Assembly: GCA_021741205.1 (NCBI GenBank)
Contig: JAIOYI010000001.1
Location: forward strand, 62,001 to 126,000
Length of the DNA: 64,000 nt
Direction of reading: 5' to 3'
From: Emcibacter sp.
Lineage (GTDB): Bacteria; Pseudomonadota; Alphaproteobacteria; Sphingomonadales; Emcibacteraceae
Shown here: piece after piece, positions 18,596-28,100 of the stretch
How positions within the stretch are numbered: the first letter of the stretch is position 1
Layout: the number at the start of each line of letters is the position of its first letter
The notes under the pieces: generated by a model
Database searches by the model: none
The model's input: only the letters and a program-made list of their open reading frames with translations
Told to the model about the DNA's origin: nothing
Program-made: the position numbers and the translations under genes

Positions 18596-19389
18596 CAGAC
18601 CGCAACCTTTCCCGCAATATGTGGATGGGACTGATACCCCACAAGCTCAAAATCCTCAAACTTAAAAGCAAAAACATCTTTAATGTCAGGATTTATTTTC
18701 ATGGTGGGTAGCGTCAGGGGAGTACGGCTCAACTGTGTATTCACCTGTTCAAGATGATTACTATAAAGATGAGCATCCCCGAAGGTATGGATAAATTCCC
18801 CAACCTCAAGATCACATACCTGCGCCAATATTTGTGTGAGCAGTGCGTAAGAGGCAATATTAAAAGGTACCCCTAGAAATATATCTGCGCTGCGCTGATA
18901 CAGCTGACAACTAAGCTTGCCTTCAGCCACATAAAACTGGAACAGGCAATGACAGGGCGGTAATGCCATATGATCCACATCGGCCACATTCCATGCGCTG
19001 ACAATAAGTCTTCTGCTGTCTGGGTTATTCTTAATCATCTGGACAAGATGGCTGATTTGATCCACAGTTTCGCCATTGGGCGTTGGCCATGACCGCCATT
19101 GATGGCCGTAAACGGGACCCAAATTGCCCTCTGCATCCGCCCATTCATCCCAGATTCGAACTCCATTATCCTGCAAATATTTAATATTGGTATCCCCCGT
19201 AAGAAACCACAACAGCTCGTGAACAATGGATTTTAGATGAAGCTTTTTAGTGGTGACCATGGGAAAGCCATCCTTCAGGTCAAAGCGCATTTGATAGCCA
19301 AAAACACTGATGGTTCCTGTTCCTGTGCGGTCTTCTTTGATGACACCGTTATCCTTAACATGCCTCATCAGATCAAGATATTGCTTCAT
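18595..19389 (-). CDS. thyA: Thymidylate synthase (ThyA type)
   Basis: Methylates dUMP to dTMP using methylenetetrahydrofolate. At 264 residues it matches the E. coli length. The catalytic cysteine is Cys146 in [32 protein letters not shown] at the N-terminus, [11 protein letters not shown], and [16 protein letters not shown] are all family signatures, and the C-terminus ([10 protein letters not shown]) is intact. First gene of the thyA-folA operon, divergent from ssrA about 100 bases away. Confidence 0.98.
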   Translation of the reverse strand: MKQYLDLMRHVKDNGVIKEDRTGTGTISVFGYQMRFDLKDGFPMVTTKKLHLKSIVHELLWFLTGDTNIKYLQDNGVRIWDEWADAEGNLGPVYGHQWRSWPTPNGETVDQISHLVQMIKNNPDSRRLIVSAWNVADVDHMALPPCHCLFQFYVAEGKLSCQLYQRSADIFLGVPFNIASYALLTQILAQVCDLEVGEFIHTFGDAHLYSNHLEQVNTQLSRTPLTLPTMKINPDIKDVFAFKFEDFELVGYQSHPHIAGKVAV

Positions 19390-19489
19390 ATTGTTCTATC
19401 ACGCTTCATTATTTTTGATATTCACCCCATTTTATATAAATATTTTCGCTTAGCTATTCAATTCTTAATCTTAATAGCCTATATAGAAG

Positions 19490-19770
19490 ATGTTGGGTAA
19501 CCAACTATGACAATAAACTGATGTATGGAATAGACGTTTCGGACCCGGGGGCGGTACCCGGCGCCTCCACCAATCTCCTGACTGATTGGCGGTAAGGGGG
19601 CGAAATAGGATCGACGTGCGTAATAAAGATATAACTTTTGTTCAGCATGATACCGCTGTAAAGGGGTCAAAACTTGTAAATGCAAACGATAATGAAGCAT
19701 TTGCTGTAGCAGCTTAACAGCTCTTACGCGGGGTTCGAAGGGCACCTAGCAACAGAAGCCCTTCACTTTA
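19490..19770 (+). ncRNA. ssrA: Circularly permuted, two-piece transfer-messenger RNA
   Basis: tmRNA frees stalled ribosomes and adds a degradation tag. The gene is permuted: the acceptor piece comes first and ends in CGCCTCC-ACCA (19562-19572), a 23-base spacer follows (19573-19595), then the coding piece starts GGGGGCGAAATAGGATCGACG at 19596. The seven 5' bases GGGGGCG pair with CGCCTCC of the acceptor piece (one G-T pair), rebuilding the tRNA-like stem. The tag frame runs from GCA at 19682 to TAA at 19715-19717 and encodes ANDNEAFAVAA, ending in the usual AVAA. A hairpin (GAAGGGC with GCCCTTC, about 19737-19766) closes the 3' end. The outer ends are estimates; the 5' side includes a GTTGG-GTAA-CCAAC hairpin at 19492-19505. 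Confidence 0.93.
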
Positions 19771-19868
19771 TTGTAATCACAATTAATATATTTTTGTCCT
19801 AGATCAAAGGATCAAGCTCTGCTATGAGCTATGTCTATTCCATGGTTATGAATAAATTTGATTGATCG

Positions 19869-20312
19869 ATGTACGGTAAAAAAACAACAGCATTCTTGTC
19901 CTTGATGACAGCACGCCTCGGTCAAAGCGTGAGCCGATTTATTTTATATATTCTGCTGTTTAATATTTTCTCAACCGCGGCCTTCTCTGCGACCAGTGGT
20001 AATATGGGCGGCCTTACGGCCGATAATCTACAATCTTCTGTTCAAACCTTTATCATCTGTACGCCCCAGGGATTAAAGCGCATTAGCTTGGATGAAAATG
20101 GCAATCCTGTGGGGAATGAGGACGGCAATCTAAAACCTTGTGTTTATTGTCTGTCCTACCACACAATGGTGGTTGGTATATTTTTCGCCCCCCATTACAT
20201 CGTCCCTTTTGAAGATAGATCGTCAAAAAGCCTGAATATACTCTATTCTTCCACGGTTCCCGCTAGACAACAGGAAGATTGTCGCACCCCCCGCGCCCCA
20301 CCGCAAATCTAA
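19869..20312 (+). CDS. DUF2946-like secreted protein, probable copper-uptake partner
   Basis: A 147-residue protein with an N-terminal hydrophobic segment (~23-40, RFILYILLFNIFSTAAFSA) that looks like a signal peptide or anchor. The mature part has CTPQGLKRISLDENGNPV (Cys64) and KPCVYCLSYH (Cys91, Cys94), the pattern of DUF2946 proteins, which often have a CxxC next to a TonB-dependent copper receptor gene. That neighbour is present here 84 bases downstream on the same strand. The C-terminus ends in RTPRAPPQI, similar to the proline-rich ends I know for this family. Metal binding by the CxxC is inferred, not shown. Confidence 0.7.
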   Translation: MYGKKTTAFLSLMTARLGQSVSRFILYILLFNIFSTAAFSATSGNMGGLTADNLQSSVQTFIICTPQGLKRISLDENGNPVGNEDGNLKPCVYCLSYHTMVVGIFFAPHYIVPFEDRSSKSLNILYSSTVPARQQEDCRTPRAPPQI

Positions 20313-20396
20313 TCCCCCAATTCTAAAAAACATATCATGCGAGCCATAAAGCTTCGTAATATTTTCTATGCTAATAAAACTCTGTGGGAATAAGAA

Positions 20397-22541
20397 ATGC
20401 TCATTCAATCCATATCTAAACGGTCTCTATTGTTAGGCACCAGTCTCCCTTTTTTATATCTTCCTCAAACTCTTTTTGCTCAAACCGTTATCATCACGCC
20501 GCAAGATAATATTGATGAAATTGTGGTATCGGGACATATGACACAAAAACCAGCTTTGTCCACCTCTGTGCCAAAAGAAACCAATGGTCGTCCCTTCGCC
20601 GATGCGGGGGACTATCTCAGACGCATCCCAGGGGTCAGCAGTGGCCGTATGGGAGGACATGCCTTAGAACCTGTCATCCGTGGTCAAAGCAGAAGCCAAC
20701 TTAATATTATCAATGATGGTGCCGTCATTGAAGGGGCTGGGCCAAATCGTATGGATACGCCGGCCTCATTCTCAGACATTGATACCGCCGATAAGATCAC
20801 TGTCCATCGGGGCTATCAATCCGTGCAATATGGTGCGGGTGGTAACGGTGGCACGATCATCATCGAACATAATCCACCGACTTTCACGGAAAAGGACAAC
20901 TTTAAAGGCCAATTAAACGGTGCCTATGAAAGCAACGGCGACATTTGGAGCACGGCGGGGAACCTTGTTACTCACACGGATAAATTATACCTTAGACTAA
21001 ATACCCATTTTAAGGATGCCGGCAATTACAAGGACGGCAATGATAACGAAGTCAGAAGTTCTTTTCGTTCTTATGGCGGCAGCATAGAAATTGGCTATCG
21101 TGATGAATTCACCTGGGCTAATATTGGTATAAGCCACGAAGAAACCCGTGACACCCTCTTTCCTGGTGCTGGCATGGATTCGCCCAAAGGTTCAGGTACA
21201 ACCATTCGGGGAAAAATAAAACATGATTTTAACAGCAGCCAATTCATCAAGTCTATTGAATTGGATATATATCGTTCCCGTGCCTTTCATCTTATGAACA
21301 ATTTTTCTTTTCGGGATATTATGATGATGTTCCGTCAAAGTGATTTAGAAGCCATAACCACAGGCGGAAAAATTGCTGCAAAGCTTGATGTGAAAGACTC
21401 TGATGTCACCGTAGGCTTTGATATAAAAAATGTGAACCATGATGGCTATAGAATGGGAAATAATATGGACAGAGATAATTTAAATCTGATCCAATCTATT
21501 CTTCTGCCCGATGCCACTATCCAAAATATTGGCTTATTTGCAGAAGGTTATATTCCGCTATCCGCCAATGTTCAGATCAAGGCGGGGCTGCGTTATGATT
21601 ATGTAAAATCATCGGCAGGAAATGCAGATCTTAAAAATAACCTTGTAATGATGGGAATGATGCCCATGTCCGCCAATATGCTCTATCACAATTATTACGG
21701 CAGCATGGCCATGGATCAGGTGGATAATAATATGGGGGGTCTGCTTCGTCTTGAATATGACATAAAAGAAGATATCACATTCTATGCTGGCATCAGCCAA
21801 AGCAAAAGAAGCGCAAATTCCGTTGAACGCTATATGGCAAGCCTCATGGGTAATGCCATCCTGCCATCTGGTGATGTGATCAATCAAAGTTGGATCGGCA
21901 ATCCCAATCTTGCTCCTGAAAAGCACATCCAATTTGACGCAGGCTTTGGTGTTCATAAAGCCGACTGGCATTTTCTTGCCACAGCCTATTATGATAATAT
22001 TAATGATTATATTTTCCGTGACCGTGCCCATGGTCAAGATGGTATTTTGCTGACTAATAATGCGCTCATATATCGGAATATAGAAGCCCGTATCTGGGGA
22101 TTTGAAATAGAGGCGAGCGGTAATATCAATGAAAACCTGAAACTCTTTGGTCATATTTCCTATACCCATGGACAAAATCAGACTTTGCATATACCCCTTT
22201 ATCAGATACCGCCCTTTAGCTATGATCTGACAGTAAGTTATGAAAAAGACATATGGACAATAGGCGGTCGCCTTTTTGGGGCCTTCAAACAAAGTCGCAT
22301 AGATACAGATCCTCTGATTGCTAGTGGCCGTGATGCTGGGGAAACAGAAGATTACATAGCAATGGATATTTTTGGTGCAATGAGCATTTTGGATAACAGC
22401 AAAATCCGTTTCGGAGTTTCAAATCTTTTTGATAAGCTTTACGCCAATCATCTCAATCGTGAAAGCCTGAATGATGCCACATCAATAAGGGTTAATGAAC
22501 CGGGGCGTTCTTTCTATGTACGGTTAGAATCCAAATTCTAA
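20397..22541 (+). CDS. TonB-dependent outer-membrane receptor, copper type (OprC/NosA-like)
   Basis: A 714-residue outer-membrane beta-barrel with a signal peptide (residues ~1-28, ending LFAQ) and a plug domain with DYLRRIPGVSSGRMGGHALEP, VIRGQSRSQLNIINDGA and VQYGAGGNGGTIIIEH; the barrel ends with the aromatic terminus SFYVRLESKF. The plug wording resembles the copper receptor subfamily. Support for copper comes from methionine-rich loops, FRDIMMMF (~302-309) and a Met/Asn-rich stretch at ~414-447 (MMGMMPMSANM). It follows a DUF2946 gene. Iron-siderophore transport is an alternative but fits the Met-rich loops less well. Confidence 0.85.
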   Translation: MLIQSISKRSLLLGTSLPFLYLPQTLFAQTVIITPQDNIDEIVVSGHMTQKPALSTSVPKETNGRPFADAGDYLRRIPGVSSGRMGGHALEPVIRGQSRSQLNIINDGAVIEGAGPNRMDTPASFSDIDTADKITVHRGYQSVQYGAGGNGGTIIIEHNPPTFTEKDNFKGQLNGAYESNGDIWSTAGNLVTHTDKLYLRLNTHFKDAGNYKDGNDNEVRSSFRSYGGSIEIGYRDEFTWANIGISHEETRDTLFPGAGMDSPKGSGTTIRGKIKHDFNSSQFIKSIELDIYRSRAFHLMNNFSFRDIMMMFRQSDLEAITTGGKIAAKLDVKDSDVTVGFDIKNVNHDGYRMGNNMDRDNLNLIQSILLPDATIQNIGLFAEGYIPLSANVQIKAGLRYDYVKSSAGNADLKNNLVMMGMMPMSANMLYHNYYGSMAMDQVDNNMGGLLRLEYDIKEDITFYAGISQSKRSANSVERYMASLMGNAILPSGDVINQSWIGNPNLAPEKHIQFDAGFGVHKADWHFLATAYYDNINDYIFRDRAHGQDGILLTNNALIYRNIEARIWGFEIEASGNINENLKLFGHISYTHGQNQTLHIPLYQIPPFSYDLTVSYEKDIWTIGGRLFGAFKQSRIDTDPLIASGRDAGETEDYIAMDIFGAMSILDNSKIRFGVSNLFDKLYANHLNRESLNDATSIRVNEPGRSFYVRLESKF

Positions 22542-22554
22542 TATTATATAATTT

Positions 22555-22628
22555 TATCAGAGGGCGGCACGACATCCTGATATTCTTGAACCACAAGAAT
22601 ACAAAAATTAGACTAGCCCCCTCTGATA
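22555..22628. repeat. Nested inverted repeats between the receptor gene and sspB
   Basis: An outer 10-base stem (22555-22564 with 22619-22628) encloses an inner 8-base hairpin (TATTCTTG 22581-22588 and CAAGAATA 22594-22601, loop AACCA). No T-run follows, so it is not a standard terminator. It could be an RNA structure at the end of the receptor mRNA or in the sspB leader. Confidence 0.5.
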
Positions 22629-22708
22629 TTAGCCGTTATACTTTTGACGAATATAGAGTCGATGACATGTCATCATTAAGGTTTTCAACAGATTAAGATT
22701 AGAAGAAA

Positions 22709-23182
22709 ATGACTGATACTGTAATTCAATATGATACCATGGTTCAAATGGCACTTCTTTCTGTAGTACGGCAAGTTTTGAAGGATGCTGCTCAAAAAGG
22801 TCTTCCTGGAAATCATCATTTCTACATTACCTTTGATACCAATCATCCTGAAACAATTATCCCACCCTATCTCAAAGAACGCTACCCTGATGAAATGACC
22901 ATTGTTATTCAAAATCAGTTTTCAAACCTTATCATCGATGATAAGTATATCAAAATATCATTAAGCTTTAACGGTAAATTAGAACATCTCCAGATTCCCT
23001 TTTTGGCGCTCGCAGGCTTTTTTGATCCAAGCGTTGATTTTGGGCTTCATTTTCATGCTGCTGAGGTGAATAACGACAATGAAGAAGAACTGCCCTCTAT
23101 TACAGAACCCGTTTTGACCGCAAAAAATCATGATAAAAATGACGGTAATGTTGTTACCCTGGATGCTTTCAGAAAAAAATAA
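22709..23182 (+). CDS. sspB: SspB-family ClpXP adaptor (alpha type)
   Basis: SspB binds ssrA-tagged proteins and delivers them to the ClpXP protease. The 157-residue protein has the folded domain in residues ~5-120, with LPGNHHFYITFDTNHPETIIP (core FYITFDTNHP), YPDEMTIVIQNQF and LEHLQIPFLALAGFFDPSVDFGL, as in alphaproteobacterial SspB. A disordered acidic linker (NNDNEEELPS) leads to a short C-terminal motif NVVTLDAFRKK, which would be the ClpX-docking peptide. The ssrA gene lies about 3 kb upstream in this window. Next downstream on the same strand is fumarase, 75 bases away, with no terminator seen between. Confidence 0.92.
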   Translation: MTDTVIQYDTMVQMALLSVVRQVLKDAAQKGLPGNHHFYITFDTNHPETIIPPYLKERYPDEMTIVIQNQFSNLIIDDKYIKISLSFNGKLEHLQIPFLALAGFFDPSVDFGLHFHAAEVNNDNEEELPSITEPVLTAKNHDKNDGNVVTLDAFRKK

Positions 23183-23257
23183 TTTTCTGCCCCCCTTTGT
23201 CGAGCAAGTCTTTTATTAATATAATGATTGTAAAAATAAAAAATTTCACCAGCTTGG

Positions 23258-24877
23258 ATGAATATTATGACTGAAATAGCCTATACAGAAATGTTCCCCT
23301 TAAAAAAGACGGAAACAACTTACCGAAAAATCACCTCTGATTATGTTTCAACCATAGAAATAGACGGCAAAAAAATCCTGAAAGTAGCACCAGAGGGTCT
23401 CAGACTTCTCGCAAAGGAAGCCATGCGAGATATTGCCCATCTTTTGCGGCCAGGCCATCTCCAACAGCTCGCAGATATTCTCAAAGATGATGAGGCCTCT
23501 GACAATGATCGATTTGTTGCAACCGAGCTTTTGAAAAATGCCAATATTGCATCAGGCATGATATTACCCAGCTGTCAGGATACGGGAACGGCCATTGTTA
23601 TGGGCAAAAAAGGTCAATATGTCTGGACAGATGGTGATGACGGTTCCCCCCTCACCCAAGGCATTATTGACACCTATACAGGCACCAATCTGCGCTATTC
23701 ACAACTTGCCCCGATCGGCATGTTTAAAGAGGTCAACACCAAAACCAACGGCCCCGCCCAGATTGACTTATACACAACAGAGGGCAATGAATATCATTTC
23801 CTTTTTATGGCAAAGGGCGGCGGTTCAGCCAATAAGACTTTCCTGTTTCAACAAACCCCCGCCATCATGAGAGAAGATAAACTGCTTGAATTTCTGGATA
23901 CCCAGTTAAAAATATTGGGGACCTCAGCCTGTCCGCCCTATCATTTGGCGGTGGTGATCGGTGGTTTAAGTGCTGAAATGAATCTGAAAACCGTGAAGCT
24001 TGCGAGCGCCCGTGAATTGGACAACTTACCCACCGAGGGCAATGGATATGGCCATGCCATACGGGTGCCTGAACTGGAAGAAAAAATCCACAAAATGACC
24101 CAGAATTTTGGCATCGGCGCCCAATTTGGCGGTAAATATTTTTGTCATGATGTCCGAGTGATCCGCTTGCCCCGCCACGGGGCTTCGCTTCCCATTGGAT
24201 TTGGCGTGTCCTGTTCCGCCGACCGTCAGGCCAAGGCAAAAATAACAGAACAAGGTATCTTTATAGAGGCATTGGAACGTGACCCCGCCAAATATCTGCC
24301 TGAAGTCAAAGAACATCATCTTGCCCCCAGGGTGGTTGAAATTGACCTGAACCAGCCCATGGATAAGCTTCGGGCAACGCTCAGCCAATATCCTATAAAA
24401 ACCCGTCTTTCCCTTACGGGAACCATCGTTGTTGCTCGTGATTTGGCTCATGCCACTATTTTGAAAAATCTGGAAGACGGCAAACCCATGCCTGATTATT
24501 TGAAGAATTATATCGTCTATTATGCAGGCCCTGCCAAAACGCCCGAAGGATATGCCTCTGGTTCATTTGGTCCCACAACGGCGGGTCGCATGGACAGCTA
24601 TGTGGAAAAATTCCAAGCCTTGGGCGGCAGTATGATCATGCTTGCCAAGGGTAATCGCAGCAAGCAAGTCACAAGTTCCTGCCATCAACATCAAGGGTTT
24701 TATTTAGGATCCATTGGTGGCCCCGCAGCCATTCTTGCCCAAGATAATATCACCAAGGTTGAAGTCCTCGATTTTGAAGATTTCGGAATGGAAGCGGTTT
24801 GGAAAATAGATGTCAAAAACTTCCCTGCCTTCATTGTTGTGGATGATAAGGGCAATGACTTTTTTGAAAATCTATAG
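23258..24877 (+). CDS. Fumarate hydratase class I (iron-sulfur)
   Basis: Interconverts fumarate and malate in the TCA cycle. The 539-residue length is that of the single-chain class I enzymes (FumA/FumB-like), with the alpha-domain cysteine Cys106 ([10 protein letters not shown]), Cys319 ([11 protein letters not shown]) and the beta-domain Cys475 ([17 protein letters not shown]) as candidate ligands of the [4Fe-4S] cluster; the positions of the latter two relative to cluster binding are taken from family knowledge. [14 protein letters not shown] and [12 protein letters not shown] are further signatures. An alternative start, MTEIAYTEM, is three codons downstream. It precedes a ribbon-helix-helix gene by 17 bases. 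Confidence 0.95.
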   Translation: MNIMTEIAYTEMFPLKKTETTYRKITSDYVSTIEIDGKKILKVAPEGLRLLAKEAMRDIAHLLRPGHLQQLADILKDDEASDNDRFVATELLKNANIASGMILPSCQDTGTAIVMGKKGQYVWTDGDDGSPLTQGIIDTYTGTNLRYSQLAPIGMFKEVNTKTNGPAQIDLYTTEGNEYHFLFMAKGGGSANKTFLFQQTPAIMREDKLLEFLDTQLKILGTSACPPYHLAVVIGGLSAEMNLKTVKLASARELDNLPTEGNGYGHAIRVPELEEKIHKMTQNFGIGAQFGGKYFCHDVRVIRLPRHGASLPIGFGVSCSADRQAKAKITEQGIFIEALERDPAKYLPEVKEHHLAPRVVEIDLNQPMDKLRATLSQYPIKTRLSLTGTIVVARDLAHATILKNLEDGKPMPDYLKNYIVYYAGPAKTPEGYASGSFGPTTAGRMDSYVEKFQALGGSMIMLAKGNRSKQVTSSCHQHQGFYLGSIGGPAAILAQDNITKVEVLDFEDFGMEAVWKIDVKNFPAFIVVDDKGNDFFENL

Positions 24878-24894
24878 AATTGGATTGTGTAACA

Positions 24895-25149
24895 ATGTCC
24901 AGTGATGATGGTTTCTTGAAAAAACATTCCATTGTCATCGCCGGACATCAAACCAGCGTGACCCTTGAAAATATATTTTGGAATCAGCTTAAATTAATTG
25001 CAACCCATAAAAATATAAGCCTTGGGAAACTTGTCTCAGAAATAGACTTTCAACGCACGCAAAAGGATAGACAAATTAACCTCAGCAGTGCCATACGCGT
25101 ATTTGTGCTAAACCATATCCTTACCCAAAAAGATCATAGGGTTGAATGA
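24895..25149 (+). CDS. Ribbon-helix-helix domain protein (RHH_4 type)
   Basis: An 84-residue protein whose core, KHSIVIAGHQTSVTLENIFWNQL (motif AGHQTSVTLE...FW), then ISLGKLVSEID and NLSSAIRVFVLNHI, matches the RHH_4 family of small alphaproteobacterial proteins with the MetJ/Arc-like fold. That fold binds DNA as a dimer, but targets of this family are not established. I start at ATG 24895; an in-frame TTG at 24880 is unlikely. It follows fumarase after 17 bases and probably shares its transcript. It is convergent with the AsmA gene with a single base between the two stop codons. Confidence 0.8.
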   Translation: MSSDDGFLKKHSIVIAGHQTSVTLENIFWNQLKLIATHKNISLGKLVSEIDFQRTQKDRQINLSSAIRVFVLNHILTQKDHRVE

Positions 25150-25150
25150 G

Positions 25151-28100
25151 TTATTGTTCTTTTTCTGGAACGGGTTTTGTTTTTTCAAACATTTTCTGAA
25201 GTAAGCGTTTGCCAAAATCCTCGGGTGTTTTTGTGCTGTCTTGTTCAGTTTTATTAGGATCTTCTGGTGGAGGATTAGCCGTTTGAGGGGGGGAATTACC
25301 GCCCTTAGGAGCTGTCAGAATATTATTTTGTTGTGGCAGGTTTTCTTTTGGTTTATCCCCAAAAATATTTTCTAATCCGCCCTCATTACCGATAATTTTT
25401 TGCAACATATTGGACGCAATTTTTGCGCCTACATATTTTTTCAGCCTATCTGTATTATAGGTAATTTTTGGATTACTCACATCGCCCACAATATCAACGC
25501 CAATAGAGGGCGCATCGGGATGATCCATAAGGGAAAGTATCCCATTGGACTTAATGGCCCAATTCAAAAGATCAACATTCATTTTCACATTTGACTTTGC
25601 CCCATCCAACGCGAGATCAAATGGACTAAATTGGATATTGCCGTCCTTAACCGTTATATTACTAAAGCCCCCTTTATAGGACGTCTTACCACCAGAAAGT
25701 GAGGTGCCAAGCAATTTTAAAAAGGCGCCGTTATCGCTCATCTTTGCCAATTGACCACTGAGCGCTGGAATATCAATTCCCTTAACTGAACCTGGGCTTA
25801 CGACAATATTACCTCCACCCGACAAAGCAGAAATCATGTCATATTGGCTTATGCCTTCACCGTTAAACTTACCCGACAGGTCAAAAAATCCTTCGATGGG
25901 CGCTATACCTGCCGAAGATTTCGTTGCCTCAATCAAGGATGCTTTTTTAAGATTTATGGCCATTTCCATTTTAGGCGTACCCGTGCCACCAATAATACCA
26001 GACATTTCGACATCCCCCCCAAACAAACGACCCGTGAAGTTATTCACAGAAAGAACGCCGTCTTTAAGAATGGTTTCAAAAGTTGGTTTCTGAAAAATAT
26101 AAGCATTATACCGCAAGCTTGCCGCAGACACCGTGGCATGCCCCTCAAAGGATGACAAGGATGACATATCCATCTGGGTTTTTGTCCACTGTCCAAATTT
26201 TTTATCTTTAATTGTCGTATTTGTCTTTTTCTGAGTGTCTGCTGCCATAAAATCATGGAGCGGAATATCACCTGCCTTCAGATTAAAATCAAAAATGGGA
26301 ACCCGTGGTGCCATATCCAATTTACCCGAACCCTTTAATTTTACAGGCCCCAAATCGCCCGCAATACTATTAAATTCATAGTGGTCACCGTTCCCGATCA
26401 TTTTCACCTTAAGCGCAATGGCTCCAAGTTTCTTGGCAGATGGATTGAAATCAAAACCCAGACCACGAATAAATTCACGACTTTCATTGCCCTTCATATC
26501 AAGTACTACATCAAGAGTAGCAGCTTTTCCTTCTCCCTTGCGTCTGCCATTTATGGCAATTTCACCAGCTGCAATAGACAAATTGCCGTCCAAATCAACC
26601 AAATCTGAACTTGCTTTTAAGCGACCCTTTAAATTTATGGGTCTGTCATCTTGTGCCATTGGTTTAACCATCGGCAGATCAAGCTGGTCAATCAATGCGG
26701 CAAGACTTGTTGAATTTGCATCAACCTGCATATCAATACTGCCTACTTCTGGAAATTTTTTGAGCGTCGCACTGCGCATTGATCCCGTAACATCAAGATT
26801 TGTTAGTCCAATGCGGGATTTTATATCTACATCCATTTTCTCTAATGTTGTGGAAATTTTACCCGATAATTTTATTTTACCCAGTTTACGCAAGTTATAT
26901 TTATCATCAATTTTAGCAACCCTTTGTAAGGTTGAAAGGGAGTCTGCATTGGCATCCAAATTTAATGAAAATTCTGGTTTTGATGCAAAATTACTCCCCT
27001 GACCAGAGGCGACAATGTTAACGCCCGCCATATCATCCAATTTAATTATTTTGGCATTTAAGACACCGCCTAAAAGCAACCCTTCCAATTTTCCTGCTTG
27101 GATTTTAAAACTGTTCGCCGTAACGTTGGATAATCTCAATTTATAATCCGCATCAAATTGATCCAGAAGAGCCAAGATTTCCCCCAACGATTTGGGATTA
27201 TCTTTGTCTGCCATCTGATAAGAATCAAAATTAAGATTTTGAATGTCAAGATTTATGCCATAAGACGGTCTGGTCTGAAATGCATAAGATACCCCGCCTT
27301 TGAATTTAACGGAATCAACCTCACCTTCCATTCCATAAATTTGGAGCAAATCTGGTGTCGCCCGAATAGCGCTATGATAAGAAAATTGTCCCAACTGTCC
27401 TTCGGGGACATCACTCACATCCATCTTGAGCCAATCCAACATGCCCCGAATATTGCTTGCATTCAAGGAAATATCTCCCGTCAAAATAGGAGATATCAGA
27501 TTATTTTCTGGACTCGCTTCTTGGGCAATTTGACCCTTAAACATCAAGGATGCACCGCCTGGCATGCGGGCCTGAAGAGATGAAATATCCACAACAGAAT
27601 TTTTGACCGTAATATTGGTGGAAATTTGGCTCGCGATCTTGTCGTTATATTTCAAAGCCCCAAGTTTTAAATCCAGTGTACCAGAAAAATTTTTCAAAAG
27701 ATCATTTTGGAGTTTTGACCCTCCCTCTTCTGAATCCTCTTTAGAATTTAGAGTAGTTTTGTCATATCCAGCCGCTGATAAGGGTCCAAGTATCGGATCC
27801 AAATCTAATTTATTAATCGTCAGGCTAGTCATGAAATTTATGGTTTCATTCAGGGTGATTTCTCCATTACCCTGCCCCCGACTTTGACCCATGCGAATAT
27901 TAAACTCCGAAACGGCTAGTTTATCATGCGATGCCTCAATAATAGTCTCAAGGGCAAAATCCTGATCAAATTTAGGTTGCGCAAAAGCGGTTGACGATGG
28001 TGATGCCTTCTGAAGCTGATCCATGACCGTAATAATGTCGCCTACATCCGTGGCTTTTACATCAAGCTTTCCGTCAAAGGACGAATCGCTACCACTCAAG

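Noticed and set aside
19479..19745. An 88-residue open frame on the minus strand across the tmRNA gene
   Set aside because: It is antisense to ssrA, whose acceptor stem, spacer and tag are well supported; the protein has no recognisable features.
19490..19770. A standard one-piece tmRNA
   Set aside because: CCA of the acceptor stem comes before the GGGGGCG 5' end, so the order is permuted, as is usual for alphaproteobacteria.
21609..22292. A 227-residue open frame antisense to the TonB receptor gene
   Set aside because: Its Ile/His/Thr-rich translation looks like a shadow of a Met/Asn-rich barrel; the receptor frame has a signal peptide and family motifs.
26418..27002. A 194-residue open frame antisense to the AsmA gene
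   Set aside because: Serine-rich translation without a domain, fully inside a well-supported 1221-residue gene.
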